Assembly: GCF_000296215.2 (NCBI RefSeq)
Contig: NZ_CP013949.1
Coordinates: 4,271,501 to 4,335,500 of the forward strand
Length of the DNA: 64,000 nucleotides
Direction: 5' to 3'
Source of the DNA: Bradyrhizobium sp. CCGE-LA001
Lineage (GTDB): Bacteria > Pseudomonadota > Alphaproteobacteria > Rhizobiales > Xanthobacteraceae
Shown: one piece after another, positions 19,740-27,713 of the stretch
Layout of the letters: the number at the start of each line of letters is the position of its first letter
How positions within the stretch are numbered: the stretch's first letter is position 1
The notes under the pieces: model-generated
The model's database searches: none
What the model saw: the letters and a program-made list of their open reading frames with translations, nothing else
What the model was told of the DNA's origin: nothing
Translations under genes and position numbers: made by a program

Positions 19740-19955
19740 ATGTCCAAGCCCTACACGCACGTCCGTCTCATCTGCTGTGACGATGGCGACCTGAACCACC
19801 GCTACGAGATCCGCGTCTCCACCTTCGTGCAGTTCGACGAGAACCCGGGCCGGCGCTCGATCACCGGCCTCCCGAGCAAGATGGAAGCGGAGGAGATCGC
19901 CAAGGAGATCGCGCGCAGCGAACGAGCTCGCACAGGTGCGCCGGTTTGGAAGTGA
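19740..19955 (+). CDS. Hypothetical protein (71 aa)
   Basis: A 71-residue protein, MSKPYTHVRLICCDDGDLNH at its start, with a beta-strand-rich first half and a charged helical second half (KMEAEEIAKEIARSERARTG). Third-position GC is high and the frame has a clean start, so it is probably real. No domain is recognised. It lies inside the segment bounded by the 52-bp repeats, 69 bases after the small membrane protein gene on the same strand. Confidence 0.6.
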   Translation: MSKPYTHVRLICCDDGDLNHRYEIRVSTFVQFDENPGRRSITGLPSKMEAEEIAKEIARSERARTGAPVWK

Positions 19956-20014
19956 AGGAAGGCCGAAACTGAGTCATCACTTCCCCAGGTCTGTGTGGAG
20001 AGAGCGCGGGATTT

Positions 20015-20458
20015 TTAGTCGCGCCCCCTCGTTTCATTCTTTTCCTTCTCATCTCCGCCGCCGCCAAGGCCCGACGAGATCTTGTTGCCGCTGCCCTGTC
20101 CAGATCGCGAGCCGCCATTGCCGGAATGTGCGACCTTCGACCCCTTTCCGCCGGCCGCGCCCGGGCCACCTCCACCGGAGCCGCCCCCTCCTCCTCCTGA
20201 CGAATGCTCTTTTCCTCCGCCTGAGGAATGCTCTTTGTTCGAGTGCTCCGAGCCATCCCGATCATTGTCGAAGAACGAACCATTGCGCCCGCCACCGCCG
20301 CCGCTCCCTCCGACGGCGCGTCCGCCGGAATGTGCGATGGCTGTTGATGTCAATGATGTCGATAAAAGCAGGGTCATCGCTGGCGGGGTTACCGCAGCAA
20401 ACCTGCCGCACGTCTTCAAGAACTCCCGGCGATCGTCTTTCTCTTCTAACTTAGACAT
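20015..20458 (-). CDS. Tat-exported glycine-rich protein
   Basis: A 147-residue protein beginning MSKLEEKDDRREFLKTCGRF. DRREFLK matches the twin-arginine signal consensus and is followed by a moderately hydrophobic stretch ending in Thr-Ala-Ile-Ala-His. The mature part is very rich in Gly and Ser, with two EHSSGGG units and scattered Lys, Asp and Asn. Tat export suggests folding or cofactor binding before secretion, but the Gly-rich sequence offers no catalytic motif; a surface or matrix protein is possible. The upstream region is unusually AT-rich for this genome. It lies within the 52-bp-repeat-bounded segment, antiparallel to its neighbours. Confidence 0.7.
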   Translation of the reverse strand: MSKLEEKDDRREFLKTCGRFAAVTPPAMTLLLSTSLTSTAIAHSGGRAVGGSGGGGGRNGSFFDNDRDGSEHSNKEHSSGGGKEHSSGGGGGGSGGGGPGAAGGKGSKVAHSGNGGSRSGQGSGNKISSGLGGGGDEKEKNETRGRD

Positions 20459-20540
20459 GTTGCTTCCCCTTCAAGGGCAAGAGCAGATTAAAATTAAACC
20501 GCTTTAAATAAATTTAAATTTGTTAATTGGTTCCACGAAT
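20459..20540 (-). promoter_or_regulatory. AT-rich upstream region of the Tat-exported Gly-rich gene
   Basis: About 60 bases containing taaataaatttaaatttgtt stand out strongly against the GC-rich background. They include the palindrome AAATTTAAATTT. On the minus strand GAAGGGGAAGC lies just before ATG 20458 and serves as the ribosome site. The composition suggests a promoter/UP-element or silencer-protein target on recently acquired DNA. Confidence 0.45.
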
Positions 20541-21102
20541 TCTTACTTCGCTCGTCGCGAAGATCCTGCCGCGGTGCATCAGTTTACTACTAGCCACCTG
20601 AAGCGCCGCCAGCGTGAACCGGCGGGTTCTGTTGTCAGAAGGCTTTCGATCGCGACGTTTCCATTCGAGCTGATTAATGTACAGCTGGTCCAAGTATTCC
20701 TTGCAAATCCTGCCGCGATCGGGAAAATCATGCAACGCGCGCCTGTTCGTGGGTTGCGCCGAACGGCCTCAGCGTCCGTGCCAGCCCCGGACCTGCTTGA
20801 GGCCGTTTTGCTATTGTCACAAGCCCGTGGCATGGCCGCTGCACGATCAAAGCCAACTGGGATTTCAGCGCTCAGTTTGAGAATGAGACGCTGCCGGGAC
20901 ACGTATTTCGTGCCCGGCAGCGTTCTGTTTTGAGATAGGTGGGACAGCCGCCAACGTGAACCGGCGGCCCGATTGACTAGGCGGAGGGTCCGTCCAGCTG
21001 AACATCCCGTAGAAGTGAAGCAACACAGGCTCGGGATCGCTTCCATCAACGCCGTCAAAGCCCTCGCCAGCGATCTCCAGGCATCGGAGCTTCGCTCTGA
21101 GG
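20541..21102. other. Gene-free stretch inside the tRNA-Lys-associated segment
   Basis: No convincing coding frame is seen. The stretch contains two near-identical units, cgccagcgtgaaccggcgg near 20611 and cgccaacgtgaaccggcgg near 20951, about 340 bases apart, each with a GC inverted repeat. It also holds one strong terminator hairpin (20888-20932). Long minus-strand ORFs here are antisense readings of these repeats. Confidence 0.5.
20888..20932 (+). terminator. Strong rho-independent-type terminator with no obvious upstream gene
   Basis: A near-perfect hairpin, ACGCTGCCGGG(a)CACG against CGTGCCCGGCAGCGT with loop TATTT, is followed by tctgttttg. Its orientation suits a plus-strand transcript, but no supported plus-strand gene lies directly upstream. 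Confidence 0.65.
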
Positions 21103-21154
21103 CGGGGTCCTGGGTTCGAGCCCCAGCGCGCTCACCACAACAAATCAAGCGCTT
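21103..21154 (+). repeat. 52-bp direct repeat, copy 2 (att-like fragment of tRNA-Lys)
   Basis: Exact copy of 19398-19449. It lacks the 5' half of the tRNA, so it cannot be a functional tRNA. Sequence similarity resumes about 28 bases further on (catgcacacgggag), matching what follows copy 1. This indicates tandem insertion of related elements rather than a simple attL/attR pair. Confidence 0.9.
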
Positions 21155-21201
21155 GGTCACGATTCTTCTGATGCCCACACCATGCACACGGGAGGGCGGT
21201 G

Positions 21202-21333
21202 ATGCAGCCGCGTACGCTGCCGGTCGCGTGTGGGTCGCCAACCCCTTCGTCGCATCTGTTGAAGAGAGCGGGTGAAACGGCGCCGTGGCAGATCAGAACG
21301 GACCGCAAGCCTGAGCGAGGACCGCCAATCTAA
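21202..21333 (+). pseudogene. Decayed copy of the 48-aa membrane protein gene
   Basis: The ribosome site and start (cacgggagggcggtgatgc) and a later block (gagagcgggtgaaacggcgc) align with the intact gene at 19524-19670. The intervening sequence has diverged with indels, so the reading frame no longer encodes the hydrophobic helix. It sits at the same distance from repeat copy 2 as the intact gene does from copy 1. Confidence 0.55.
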
Positions 21334-21364
21334 GTGGTGGCCCACAAAGGAAATGGAGACTGCG

Positions 21365-21598
21365 TCAGCGACGAGCCGGGCGCGCCTTGAGGGGCACGAC
21401 TTTATCCAAGTCGCTGGGACCCGAACGCCGGCTTTGAGCCTTCACCACCTGCTCGAGTTCCAGAGCTTCTATCGCGAGCTCATCTGCCAACCGTTGGAAG
21501 AGTTCGCGCTTTTGCGGGTCGCTCGTTCGCCTGCTCATTAGAACCAAATCCGCGGCATCGGCACGGAGTTTGTCCAACTTCTCCCTGAGGTCCGCCAT
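21365..21598 (-). CDS. Small helical hypothetical protein (77 aa)
   Basis: A 77-residue protein, MADLREKLDKLRADAADLVL at the start, predicted almost wholly helical and strongly charged, ending in a basic tail (VVPLKARPARR). Heptad-like Leu spacing suggests a coiled coil. Codon use is GC3-rich in this frame. No known family is recognised. It lies just beyond the second 52-bp repeat on the minus strand. Confidence 0.6.
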   Translation of the reverse strand: MADLREKLDKLRADAADLVLMSRRTSDPQKRELFQRLADELAIEALELEQVVKAQSRRSGPSDLDKVVPLKARPARR

Positions 21599-22040
21599 GT
21601 TGTCGGCCTACGTCTAGACCCACCTCGTCTGCGGTGACGGGATGCAGGTCAACGGCCAAATATACTATGGGGTCTTCGTTAATGATTTGTTCGGTCATCA
21701 GAGCTTCGTGAAGAAGGCCCGCCAGCGTGCACTGGCAGGCCCGGTGCGTCACTGCTCACCAATCGCGAGCCGTGCGAGCGAGCGCCGCGGATCAACTTGG
21801 CGATCGAGCGAGCCAAGCCGCTTCGAGGTCGCGCCCGTCGCCGGGCGTGACGGCGCCCCGCGTGAGATTGGCTCGTCGATGTCAGGCTCGCGGCCATCGC
21901 GCTCAGCCTTCGTCCTCGCATTAAATACCCTCCTCCTCGCAATGAGACGGCGCTCTGAGCGTGCCCTTCCTCGCCCGCCCACAAAACCCGCTGACATCCG
22001 TTCAGAAACGTGTACGCTTCACCAAAACCGGAGGAACGGC
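21599..22040. other. Intergenic stretch without a convincing gene
   Basis: Base composition is mixed and several overlapping frames exist. One minus-strand frame (MTEQIINEDPIVYLAVDLHP from 21698) reads like protein for about 30 codons but lacks a ribosome site and runs into the next gene, so it is not called. The last 60 bases should hold the promoter of the 56-residue gene that follows. Confidence 0.4.
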
Positions 22041-22211
22041 ATGTTTGAAATCAACGGTTTCGATACGGCGGGCGTCGTCAGCCTCAAGCGACCTTCGCTC
22101 GCTGCCGCCCTCAAGAAAGCCAGGGAGCTGGTCGAGGACGCGTGCTGGGACGTTCAGGTCGTCGATCCCAACGGCCGGGTCTACACCTCGTTCGAGGAGC
22201 AGGCGGCCTAG
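22041..22211 (+). CDS. Small conserved hypothetical protein (56 aa)
   Basis: A 56-residue protein starting MFEINGFDTAGVVSLKRPSL with an excellent ribosome site (GGAGG, six bases before ATG 22041). It contains an amphipathic helix (LAAALKKARELVEDACWDV) and a short strand-turn-strand end (VQVVDPNGRVYTSFEEQ). Proteins of this form recur in Bradyrhizobium genomes from memory, but no function is known. The longer frame to 21642 is not used because of the strong internal site. Confidence 0.75.
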   Translation: MFEINGFDTAGVVSLKRPSLAAALKKARELVEDACWDVQVVDPNGRVYTSFEEQAA

Positions 22212-22264
22212 CCGCCGAGTCCTTTCCGGGCCATCCCCCCGGTTGCCGGCGCCGATTTCCGCCT

Positions 22265-22477
22265 CTATCCGCCCCGCCCGACGTTTGACGAGGCGTTGTC
22301 GAGCCAGCGTTCCGTTGCCTCGTCGCTCCAACCTGGAACCGCGAAGCGCACGGGCGGACTGGTGTTCGCGCGGGTCCGGTCCATCGCCGGATGGCGTGCG
22401 CGGGCGTGATGCACCGGTCCGGCAATTGCCGAGGTGCAGAAGACGAGCAATAGACCCGTCGCAAGCAGGGAACGCAT
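22265..22477 (-). CDS. Small exported protein, HHAR-motif family (70 aa)
   Basis: A 70-residue protein with a cleavable signal peptide (MRSLLATGLLLVFCTSAIAG) followed by PVHHARARH and a Gly-rich end. A second protein of the same length, signal, HHAR motif and Gly-rich end is encoded at 33174-33386, so the two are probably paralogs. The start was set to ATG 22477, where the signal peptide begins. No function is recognised. The mature part is only about 50 residues. Confidence 0.6.
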   Translation of the reverse strand: MRSLLATGLLLVFCTSAIAGPVHHARARHPAMDRTRANTSPPVRFAVPGWSDEATERWLDNASSNVGRGG

Positions 22478-23091
22478 CGCACCAGCTCCAATTGAGCAAT
22501 CGCTGGCTGTTACCTGATGCGCAGATCGGTTCGCCACAACGACAGGGATTTCACAAGCAGGACAAAGAATCGCGAGCTGTCCCGCTGTCGCGTGCGATGG
22601 TCAGCTCGCCATGCTGTTTGCTGTCATGTTGGTGGAGGAATCGCTTGCAGCGGCTTCGGCTTTGCAGCTCGACAGCGGCATGCTCGAGCCAGACAGGGAA
22701 AAGCCGCAGCGTGGTTCCAGCCCCCACTGCGGCCATATCCCGGGCAACTTGAAATTTGCTTGATACTCAAATCTCGCCGGTGTTCTCACAGTAGAACACC
22801 CCGTTCCGAAAATGGACTCCGTCAAACTACGGGATTCCTGCGTCCTCCCTATTGTCGTTGACGGACGAACATGGGACGGCTTGCTTTCCAGCCCCCCAAT
22901 GCTCCCGGCTGCCGATCCAATTGGGGATAAGAGCGCCGGGAGTGCTCGGCCTGCAAGGGCGACAGGGGCCGTTCTTGCGCCGCGAAGCTCTGGGTCACGG
23001 TCCTTCTGCTCAGTCCAGCGGCCAGCTTCTATTCCATCACGGAAGAGGCTCTCCGAGAGAGAGCCACCTTCGCGGCTCTTCCCCGGCCGCG
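22478..23091. other. 600-base stretch without a supported gene
   Basis: No frame has both a ribosome site and family-like sequence. A 50-codon plus frame from ATG 22611 (MLFAVMLVEESLAAASALQL) has a hydrophobic start but no ribosome site. GC skew and codon use look non-coding throughout. Nothing else is recognised. Confidence 0.4.
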
Positions 23092-23361
23092 CTACTGGCG
23101 GTCCTCGTACCTGTTGCATTGGCCATCGCCCAGGCGCACCCGGGTGAGCTCCTGGAATGGAGGATCACAACGCAGCAGCGTGTACACCTTGTAAGACGGC
23201 GGTGGGACGCGCCAGCAGAGATTCTGTCCCGCTGGGATCTTGTACGTCTCCCCGCTCGACAACGTATAGCTGCACGAGGCATCCGGGACGTTCGTCCTCG
23301 CCTCTGCATGGGCCTGGGCAATCGAAGCCGCCGTGAGCAACGTCACCAACAATATACGCAT
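23092..23361 (-). CDS. Small exported protein with four cysteines (89 aa)
   Basis: An 89-residue protein with a signal peptide (MRILLVTLLTAASIAQAHAE) and a mature part holding four Cys (ASCSYTLSSGETYKIPAG, NLCWRVPPP, LLRCDPP, GQCNRY), consistent with two periplasmic disulfides. AGGA lies close before ATG 23361. The longer open frame from 23460 would bury the signal sequence. No known family. It sits among other small exported orphan proteins in this accessory stretch. Confidence 0.65.
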   Translation of the reverse strand: MRILLVTLLTAASIAQAHAEARTNVPDASCSYTLSSGETYKIPAGQNLCWRVPPPSYKVYTLLRCDPPFQELTRVRLGDGQCNRYEDRQ

Positions 23362-23517
23362 TGTTCCTGCTCCGCCTATCTGATCGCACATTCCGGAATT
23401 GGGATGCGGACATCGCCGCAGCAAGTCACAAATTCCTGAAACGCACGACCGGACGGTCATGACGGAACGACGCGCAGCTCCATTCGCTGATCGCGATCTG
23501 CAGGCGTCGGTATGATC

Positions 23518-24189
23518 TCAGCTCTCCGGCGCTGAAACGGGTGCCGGTACGCCCAGCGGTGCTCCACCAACCGAAACCGGTCCCAAGGGCTGATTTTCCG
23601 GCACGATCCGTTTGCGCATCGCCAGTCCGTAGCGGGCATTCGCTTTGCGGACGGACGACGTGACGTCCGACATCATCCTGTTTTGCAGCGAGTCGACCTT
23701 GGCGATCAGTGTCGACAGCTGCGATGAGATCTTCTTCACATCGGCCCGTTCGTCCGTGATGCTCTGCCGCAATGACAGCAGCACCATCGAATCCTGCTGC
23801 AGCAAATCGGTATTTTGCTGCGACGCGTGGTTGTTCTGCTGCAGCAAAGCGGTGTGTTGCTGCTGGGCCGCCTGAATCTCTTTCAAGGCAGTGACGACCG
23901 GATCCGGTTTCGGCGCAGCCGCTTCCTGGCGCGGAAGCAGTTGAGCGAAACTCGCGACATTGAGCGCAGGGAAATCGGACGGCAACGTGTAGATGGCTGC
24001 CGCGCCATTGATGGCGATGGCACACAGCGACAGCGCCAGCAGCGATTTCCGGCTGGACTGCGTGATCTGTGCAGGAACTTCCGGGGCAGCGAGTTCGTGG
24101 GTTGCTGCGGCGGCCGCGAGCGCGGCCGGGTCGAACTCTTCGGCGAAGCCTTGCGTTTCGTAAGTCGTGGTCACGTCTATCGACCCCAT
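23518..24189 (-). CDS. Membrane-anchored protein with Gln-rich coiled coil (223 aa)
   Basis: A 223-residue protein. An Ala-rich N terminus precedes one transmembrane segment near residues 48-66 (KSLLALSLCAIAINGAAAIY). Then comes a Gln/Leu-rich coiled-coil region (about 95-170: EIQAAQQQHTALLQQNN, LLQQDSMVLLSLRQS, SSQLSTLIAKVDSLQNRMM) and a Pro/Val-rich end. The layout suggests a periplasmic or cytoplasmic oligomeric scaffold. No named family is recognised. A short inverted repeat, CACAA-N10-TTGTG, lies 62-81 bases upstream of the start (24251-24270) and could be a regulatory site. Confidence 0.65.
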   Translation of the reverse strand: MGSIDVTTTYETQGFAEEFDPAALAAAAATHELAAPEVPAQITQSSRKSLLALSLCAIAINGAAAIYTLPSDFPALNVASFAQLLPRQEAAAPKPDPVVTALKEIQAAQQQHTALLQQNNHASQQNTDLLQQDSMVLLSLRQSITDERADVKKISSQLSTLIAKVDSLQNRMMSDVTSSVRKANARYGLAMRKRIVPENQPLGPVSVGGAPLGVPAPVSAPES

Positions 24190-24509
24190 GAGCGAGCAAA
24201 AGGCGGCCGCCCACGGAACGTCGTCGCAACGACGCCTTTACGCAGCACCCATACACAACTGTCTAAAATTGTGAGCTTTTTGGATTAATTCCACGTTAGC
24301 GGCGCGGCTGGCTGACGGCCGAGCGACCCCGGTCGAGTACGGGTCGATGCGCCCAGCCCAACCCGCCGGAGGCGTGACGGATTTTCCGAAGTTGGCAGAA
24401 TGCCACTGTTTTGCCCGACGCCGCAAGTTCTCTTTTGCGCTCGATAGGAAAGACGTTGTGGCACAAGCACTTCGCTACTGTGCATGGGGTTGTTTTCGCA
24501 CCTTGCAGC
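24190..24509. other. Intergenic region after the second mfd-like gene
   Basis: This 320-base stretch separates the end of the mfd-like gene from the coiled-coil protein gene, both on the minus strand. It contains the inverted repeat cacaa...ttgtg at 24251-24270 and otherwise no coding frame or clear terminator. Confidence 0.4.
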
Positions 24510-27500
24510 TCACCCCTCGTCCAGCAGCTCGAACAGCTCCTCCACCCGCTCGAACGGCGCGTCCCGCATCGGGCTGTGATAGACGACGCGGTCGCCATCG
24601 CGTTGAAGCGACTTGCCCCGCGACTTCCGTAAGCGGCCCGGCAGGAACGTTGCGGCGGCAGCCTCAGGGCCGACGTCGAGGCGGATGATGCCGCGCCGCT
24701 TGCACTCGATCCGCAGCTTTGCTGCGGCGAAGAAGTCACCCGCGCCCTGCGGCAAGGGCCCGAAGCGGCGGGAGGTCTCCTCCTCGAGGTCGTCGAGGTC
24801 GTCCTCGTCATTGCATCTCGCGGCGCGCGCATAGAGCTCGAGCCGCACGGGCTCGGACTGCACATAGGTCTCGGGCAGCATGTCCGGGACCGGCAGGTTC
24901 AAATCGGGCACCCACACCGCGGCGCGCTCCTCGCCGGCCTTCTCCGAGGCCATCTTCAAGAGATGGCTGTAGAGCACCGGCCCGAACACCTGGACATGGC
25001 CGGATTGCTGCTCGGAGAACAGGTCGCCGGCGCCGCGCAGATCGAGGTCGCGTTCGCTGATGGCAAAGCCGGCGCCCGGCCGGCTGAACTCCTCGAGCAC
25101 GGCGAGCCGCTTCTCCGATTGTCCGGACGCGCCCTCGGTCAACAAATGAGCGAAGGCGCGGATGCCGCTGCGGCCGACGCGGCCGCGGAGCTGGTGCAGC
25201 TGGGCGAGGCCGAACTTCTCGGGCCAGCACACCACGATGGTGTTGGCGCGGGGAATGTCGAGGCCGCTCTCCACGATATTGGTGGCGAGCAGCACGTCGG
25301 CCCTGCCCTCGACGAAGCTCATCATGCGGTCGTCGATCTCGTCGGCGCCCAATCGTCCGTGCAGGCAGACGATGCGAAGCTCGGGCGCCACCGCCTGCAC
25401 CCGCGCCAGCATGGGATCGAGGTCCTGGATGCGCGGACAGATCAGGAAGCTCTGCCCGTGGCGGCGCTGCTCGCGCAGCAGCGCAGAAGCGATGGCCGCA
25501 TCCGACAGCGGCGCGATCCGCGTTGCGACCGGCAGCCGGTGCACCGGGGGCGACGCGATCACGCTGAGGTCGCGGAAGCCGGCAAGGCCGGCAGCCAGCG
25601 TCCGCGGGATCGGCGTCGCGCTCATCATGAGCACGTGGACGTTCTTGGCGAGGCCCGAGAGCTTCGCCTTCTCGGCCGCGCCGAAATGCTGTTCCTCGTC
25701 GATGATGACGAGGCCGAGATCGCTAAACTTGACGTCCTTGCCCGTGAGCGCCTGGGTGCCGATCACGACCTTGATCCGGCCGCTGCGCAGTCCCTCCCTG
25801 GTCTCGCGCAGCTCCGCGCCCGAGGTGGCCCGCGACAGGTTACCCACCTCGATGCCGAACGGCGCAAAGCGCTTCTGGAACGTTGCGACGTGCTGGCGCG
25901 CCAGCACCGTCGTCGGCACCGCGACCGCGACCTGCTTGCCCGACAGCACGACGGCGGCCGCCGCACGCAGCGCCACCTCGGTCTTGCCGAAACCGACGTC
26001 GCCGCAGATCACGCGGTCCATCGGGTGACCGGAGGCGAGGTCATCAAGCACGTCGGCAATGGCCTTGGCCTGATCGCTCGTGGTGAAATAGGGAAAGCGC
26101 GCCACGAACTTCTCATAGGCAGATCCGGGCGGCACCAGCTTTTCGCCGCGCCGCCGCCGGCGCTGGCTGATGTGCTTGGCCAGCACCTTGCCCGCAGCCT
26201 GGATTTCGCGCTCGGCTTCGCTACGGCGCGCCCACCATGTGCTGCCATCCGCCTTGTCGAGCGCGAGCTTGCCGAGCTCGGTTGCGTAAGGCCACATCAA
26301 GGCGAGATCGGGCGGCGGCACCAGCACCGCATTGTCGCCGGCGAACTTCAGGCGGATCATCTCGCGCATCGCGCCACCGCCCGTGTTCACGGTCTGCAAG
26401 CCGTCGAGCACGGCAAGCCCGCGCTGGAGATGGATGACCACCGTGCCCTGCTCGGGCACATCGGCATGATCGAAGGCCGCACTCCAGGCCCGCGCCATCG
26501 GCTGCGGGTGATGCGCGCGGCTGCCGAGCACGTCGGACGCCGTGACGACGACCAGAGGCTTCTTGCCGGGCAGGACGAAGCCCGCATCGAGATCGGCCAG
26601 CAGCGCCATCTCGCCGTTCCGCCCGCTCGTCGCCTCCGCCCAGTCGTCGCAGCGCTGCGCCTTGACGCCGCCCATCCGCTCCATCACGCGCAGATCGTCC
26701 TCGATCGCTGCGACGAGGACCAAACGTGCACCGGCCCGGCGCGTCTCATCGACGAACGCCCGCAGCGCCTTCCGTGCGGAGGTCAGCTTCGAGAACTCCG
26801 GCGTGGTCTGCAACGATGCCGTTCGCGGCAGCACCTTCATGCCCTTGGACAGCCGCTTCCAGTCAGCGCGTCCGAGATATTCACGCTCCCGCTCCGCACG
26901 CGGCGCGGCCTCCTCGATCGTGCCGAGCCAGGCATCAACGTGCGAGGGAACGCCGGCGTCGGCGACCCATTTTGCGCGTCCGCAATAGTCGAACAAGCTG
27001 GCGCGCTGACCTCGCTTGCCGGCGAAGCCGAGCCGCTCCGACATGGGATCGACCACAAGCTCGTTCGTCTCGAAGATGATGTCGTGCTCTTGCGGATCGA
27101 ACGCCACGATCCGTCTGATCGCGCGCTCCGAATGCTCGATCCGAAATGGGCCCAGCGCGCCCGCGGGAAATATCTCGAAGGTCTGGCCGTGAAACAGCGC
27201 TCCGCCCGGATAGTCCGGCTCGTCGTCGAGATCGTAACCCAGGGATTGCAGGCGCGTCTCGAGGTCCTGCTCGGAGAACGCGCCGCCCACCTTCAGGCTC
27301 ACGCTCAGGCGCGACAGGCTCGCCGGCGGCGGCAGGCGCTCCATCACGGCCTCCGCCGTCGAAACCAGAAACAACGGCTTCCTGGATTTGGCGAGGCGTC
27401 GCAGCACCGACGCTCTACGCCCCGCGAGCTCGTGGGACGGCTCCAGCTGATCGAACGGCAACGTGTTCAATCGCGGAAACACCAGGACCTCGCAGGACGG

Positions 27501-27713
27501 ATCGAGCGCGTGAATGACGCTGCCCAGCCGCTCTGCCCTGTTCTCGCTCTCGGCCAGAAAGACGAGACCGCTACTGCCGGACTGCCTCCATTGTGCAAGC
27601 AGATGCAGAGCCATCATTCCGAGTGGCGACGAAGACGAGATCGATGCGCGGTGCGACCCCTTGCTCTTCTTGGGCGATTTTTTGGTCGCCCGTGTTTTTT
27701 TGGAAAGCCTCAC
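24510..27713 (-). CDS. Second Mfd-like transcription-repair coupling factor / superfamily 2 translocase
   Basis: About 1067 residues, a full-length Mfd paralog distinct from the mfd at the left edge. The UvrB-like N module is present (FPRLNTLPFDQLEP, GALFHGQTFEIFPAGALGPF). A degenerate RNA-polymerase-interaction domain (GTVVIHLQRGLAVLDGL, where canonical Mfd has VHLEHGVGRY) is followed by the translocase: GDVGFGKTEVALRAA, DEEQHFG, SATPIPRTL, ESGLDIPRANTI and QLRGRVGRSG. The C-terminal LELYARAARCNDEDDLDDLE matches Mfd D7. The N terminus is Lys-rich. The start is uncertain; GTG 27713 (VRLSKKTRATKKS) is proposed, with a Met at residue 33 as alternative. It stands alone, with a terminator-like hairpin 205 bases upstream. 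Its target is unknown; it could displace RNA polymerase under special conditions. Confidence 0.85.
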   Translation of the reverse strand: MRLSKKTRATKKSPKKSKGSHRASISSSSPLGMMALHLLAQWRQSGSSGLVFLAESENRAERLGSVIHALDPSCEVLVFPRLNTLPFDQLEPSHELAGRRASVLRRLAKSRKPLFLVSTAEAVMERLPPPASLSRLSVSLKVGGAFSEQDLETRLQSLGYDLDDEPDYPGGALFHGQTFEIFPAGALGPFRIEHSERAIRRIVAFDPQEHDIIFETNELVVDPMSERLGFAGKRGQRASLFDYCGRAKWVADAGVPSHVDAWLGTIEEAAPRAEREREYLGRADWKRLSKGMKVLPRTASLQTTPEFSKLTSARKALRAFVDETRRAGARLVLVAAIEDDLRVMERMGGVKAQRCDDWAEATSGRNGEMALLADLDAGFVLPGKKPLVVVTASDVLGSRAHHPQPMARAWSAAFDHADVPEQGTVVIHLQRGLAVLDGLQTVNTGGGAMREMIRLKFAGDNAVLVPPPDLALMWPYATELGKLALDKADGSTWWARRSEAEREIQAAGKVLAKHISQRRRRRGEKLVPPGSAYEKFVARFPYFTTSDQAKAIADVLDDLASGHPMDRVICGDVGFGKTEVALRAAAAVVLSGKQVAVAVPTTVLARQHVATFQKRFAPFGIEVGNLSRATSGAELRETREGLRSGRIKVVIGTQALTGKDVKFSDLGLVIIDEEQHFGAAEKAKLSGLAKNVHVLMMSATPIPRTLAAGLAGFRDLSVIASPPVHRLPVATRIAPLSDAAIASALLREQRRHGQSFLICPRIQDLDPMLARVQAVAPELRIVCLHGRLGADEIDDRMMSFVEGRADVLLATNIVESGLDIPRANTIVVCWPEKFGLAQLHQLRGRVGRSGIRAFAHLLTEGASGQSEKRLAVLEEFSRPGAGFAISERDLDLRGAGDLFSEQQSGHVQVFGPVLYSHLLKMASEKAGEERAAVWVPDLNLPVPDMLPETYVQSEPVRLELYARAARCNDEDDLDDLEEETSRRFGPLPQGAGDFFAAAKLRIECKRRGIIRLDVGPEAAAATFLPGRLRKSRGKSLQRDGDRVVYHSPMRDAPFERVEELFELLDEG

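Noticed and set aside
20579..21241. 220-codon minus-strand frame inside the tRNA-Lys element
   Set aside because: It reads through the tRNA fragment and the repeated cgccagcgtgaaccggcgg units in antisense; no ribosome site and no family.
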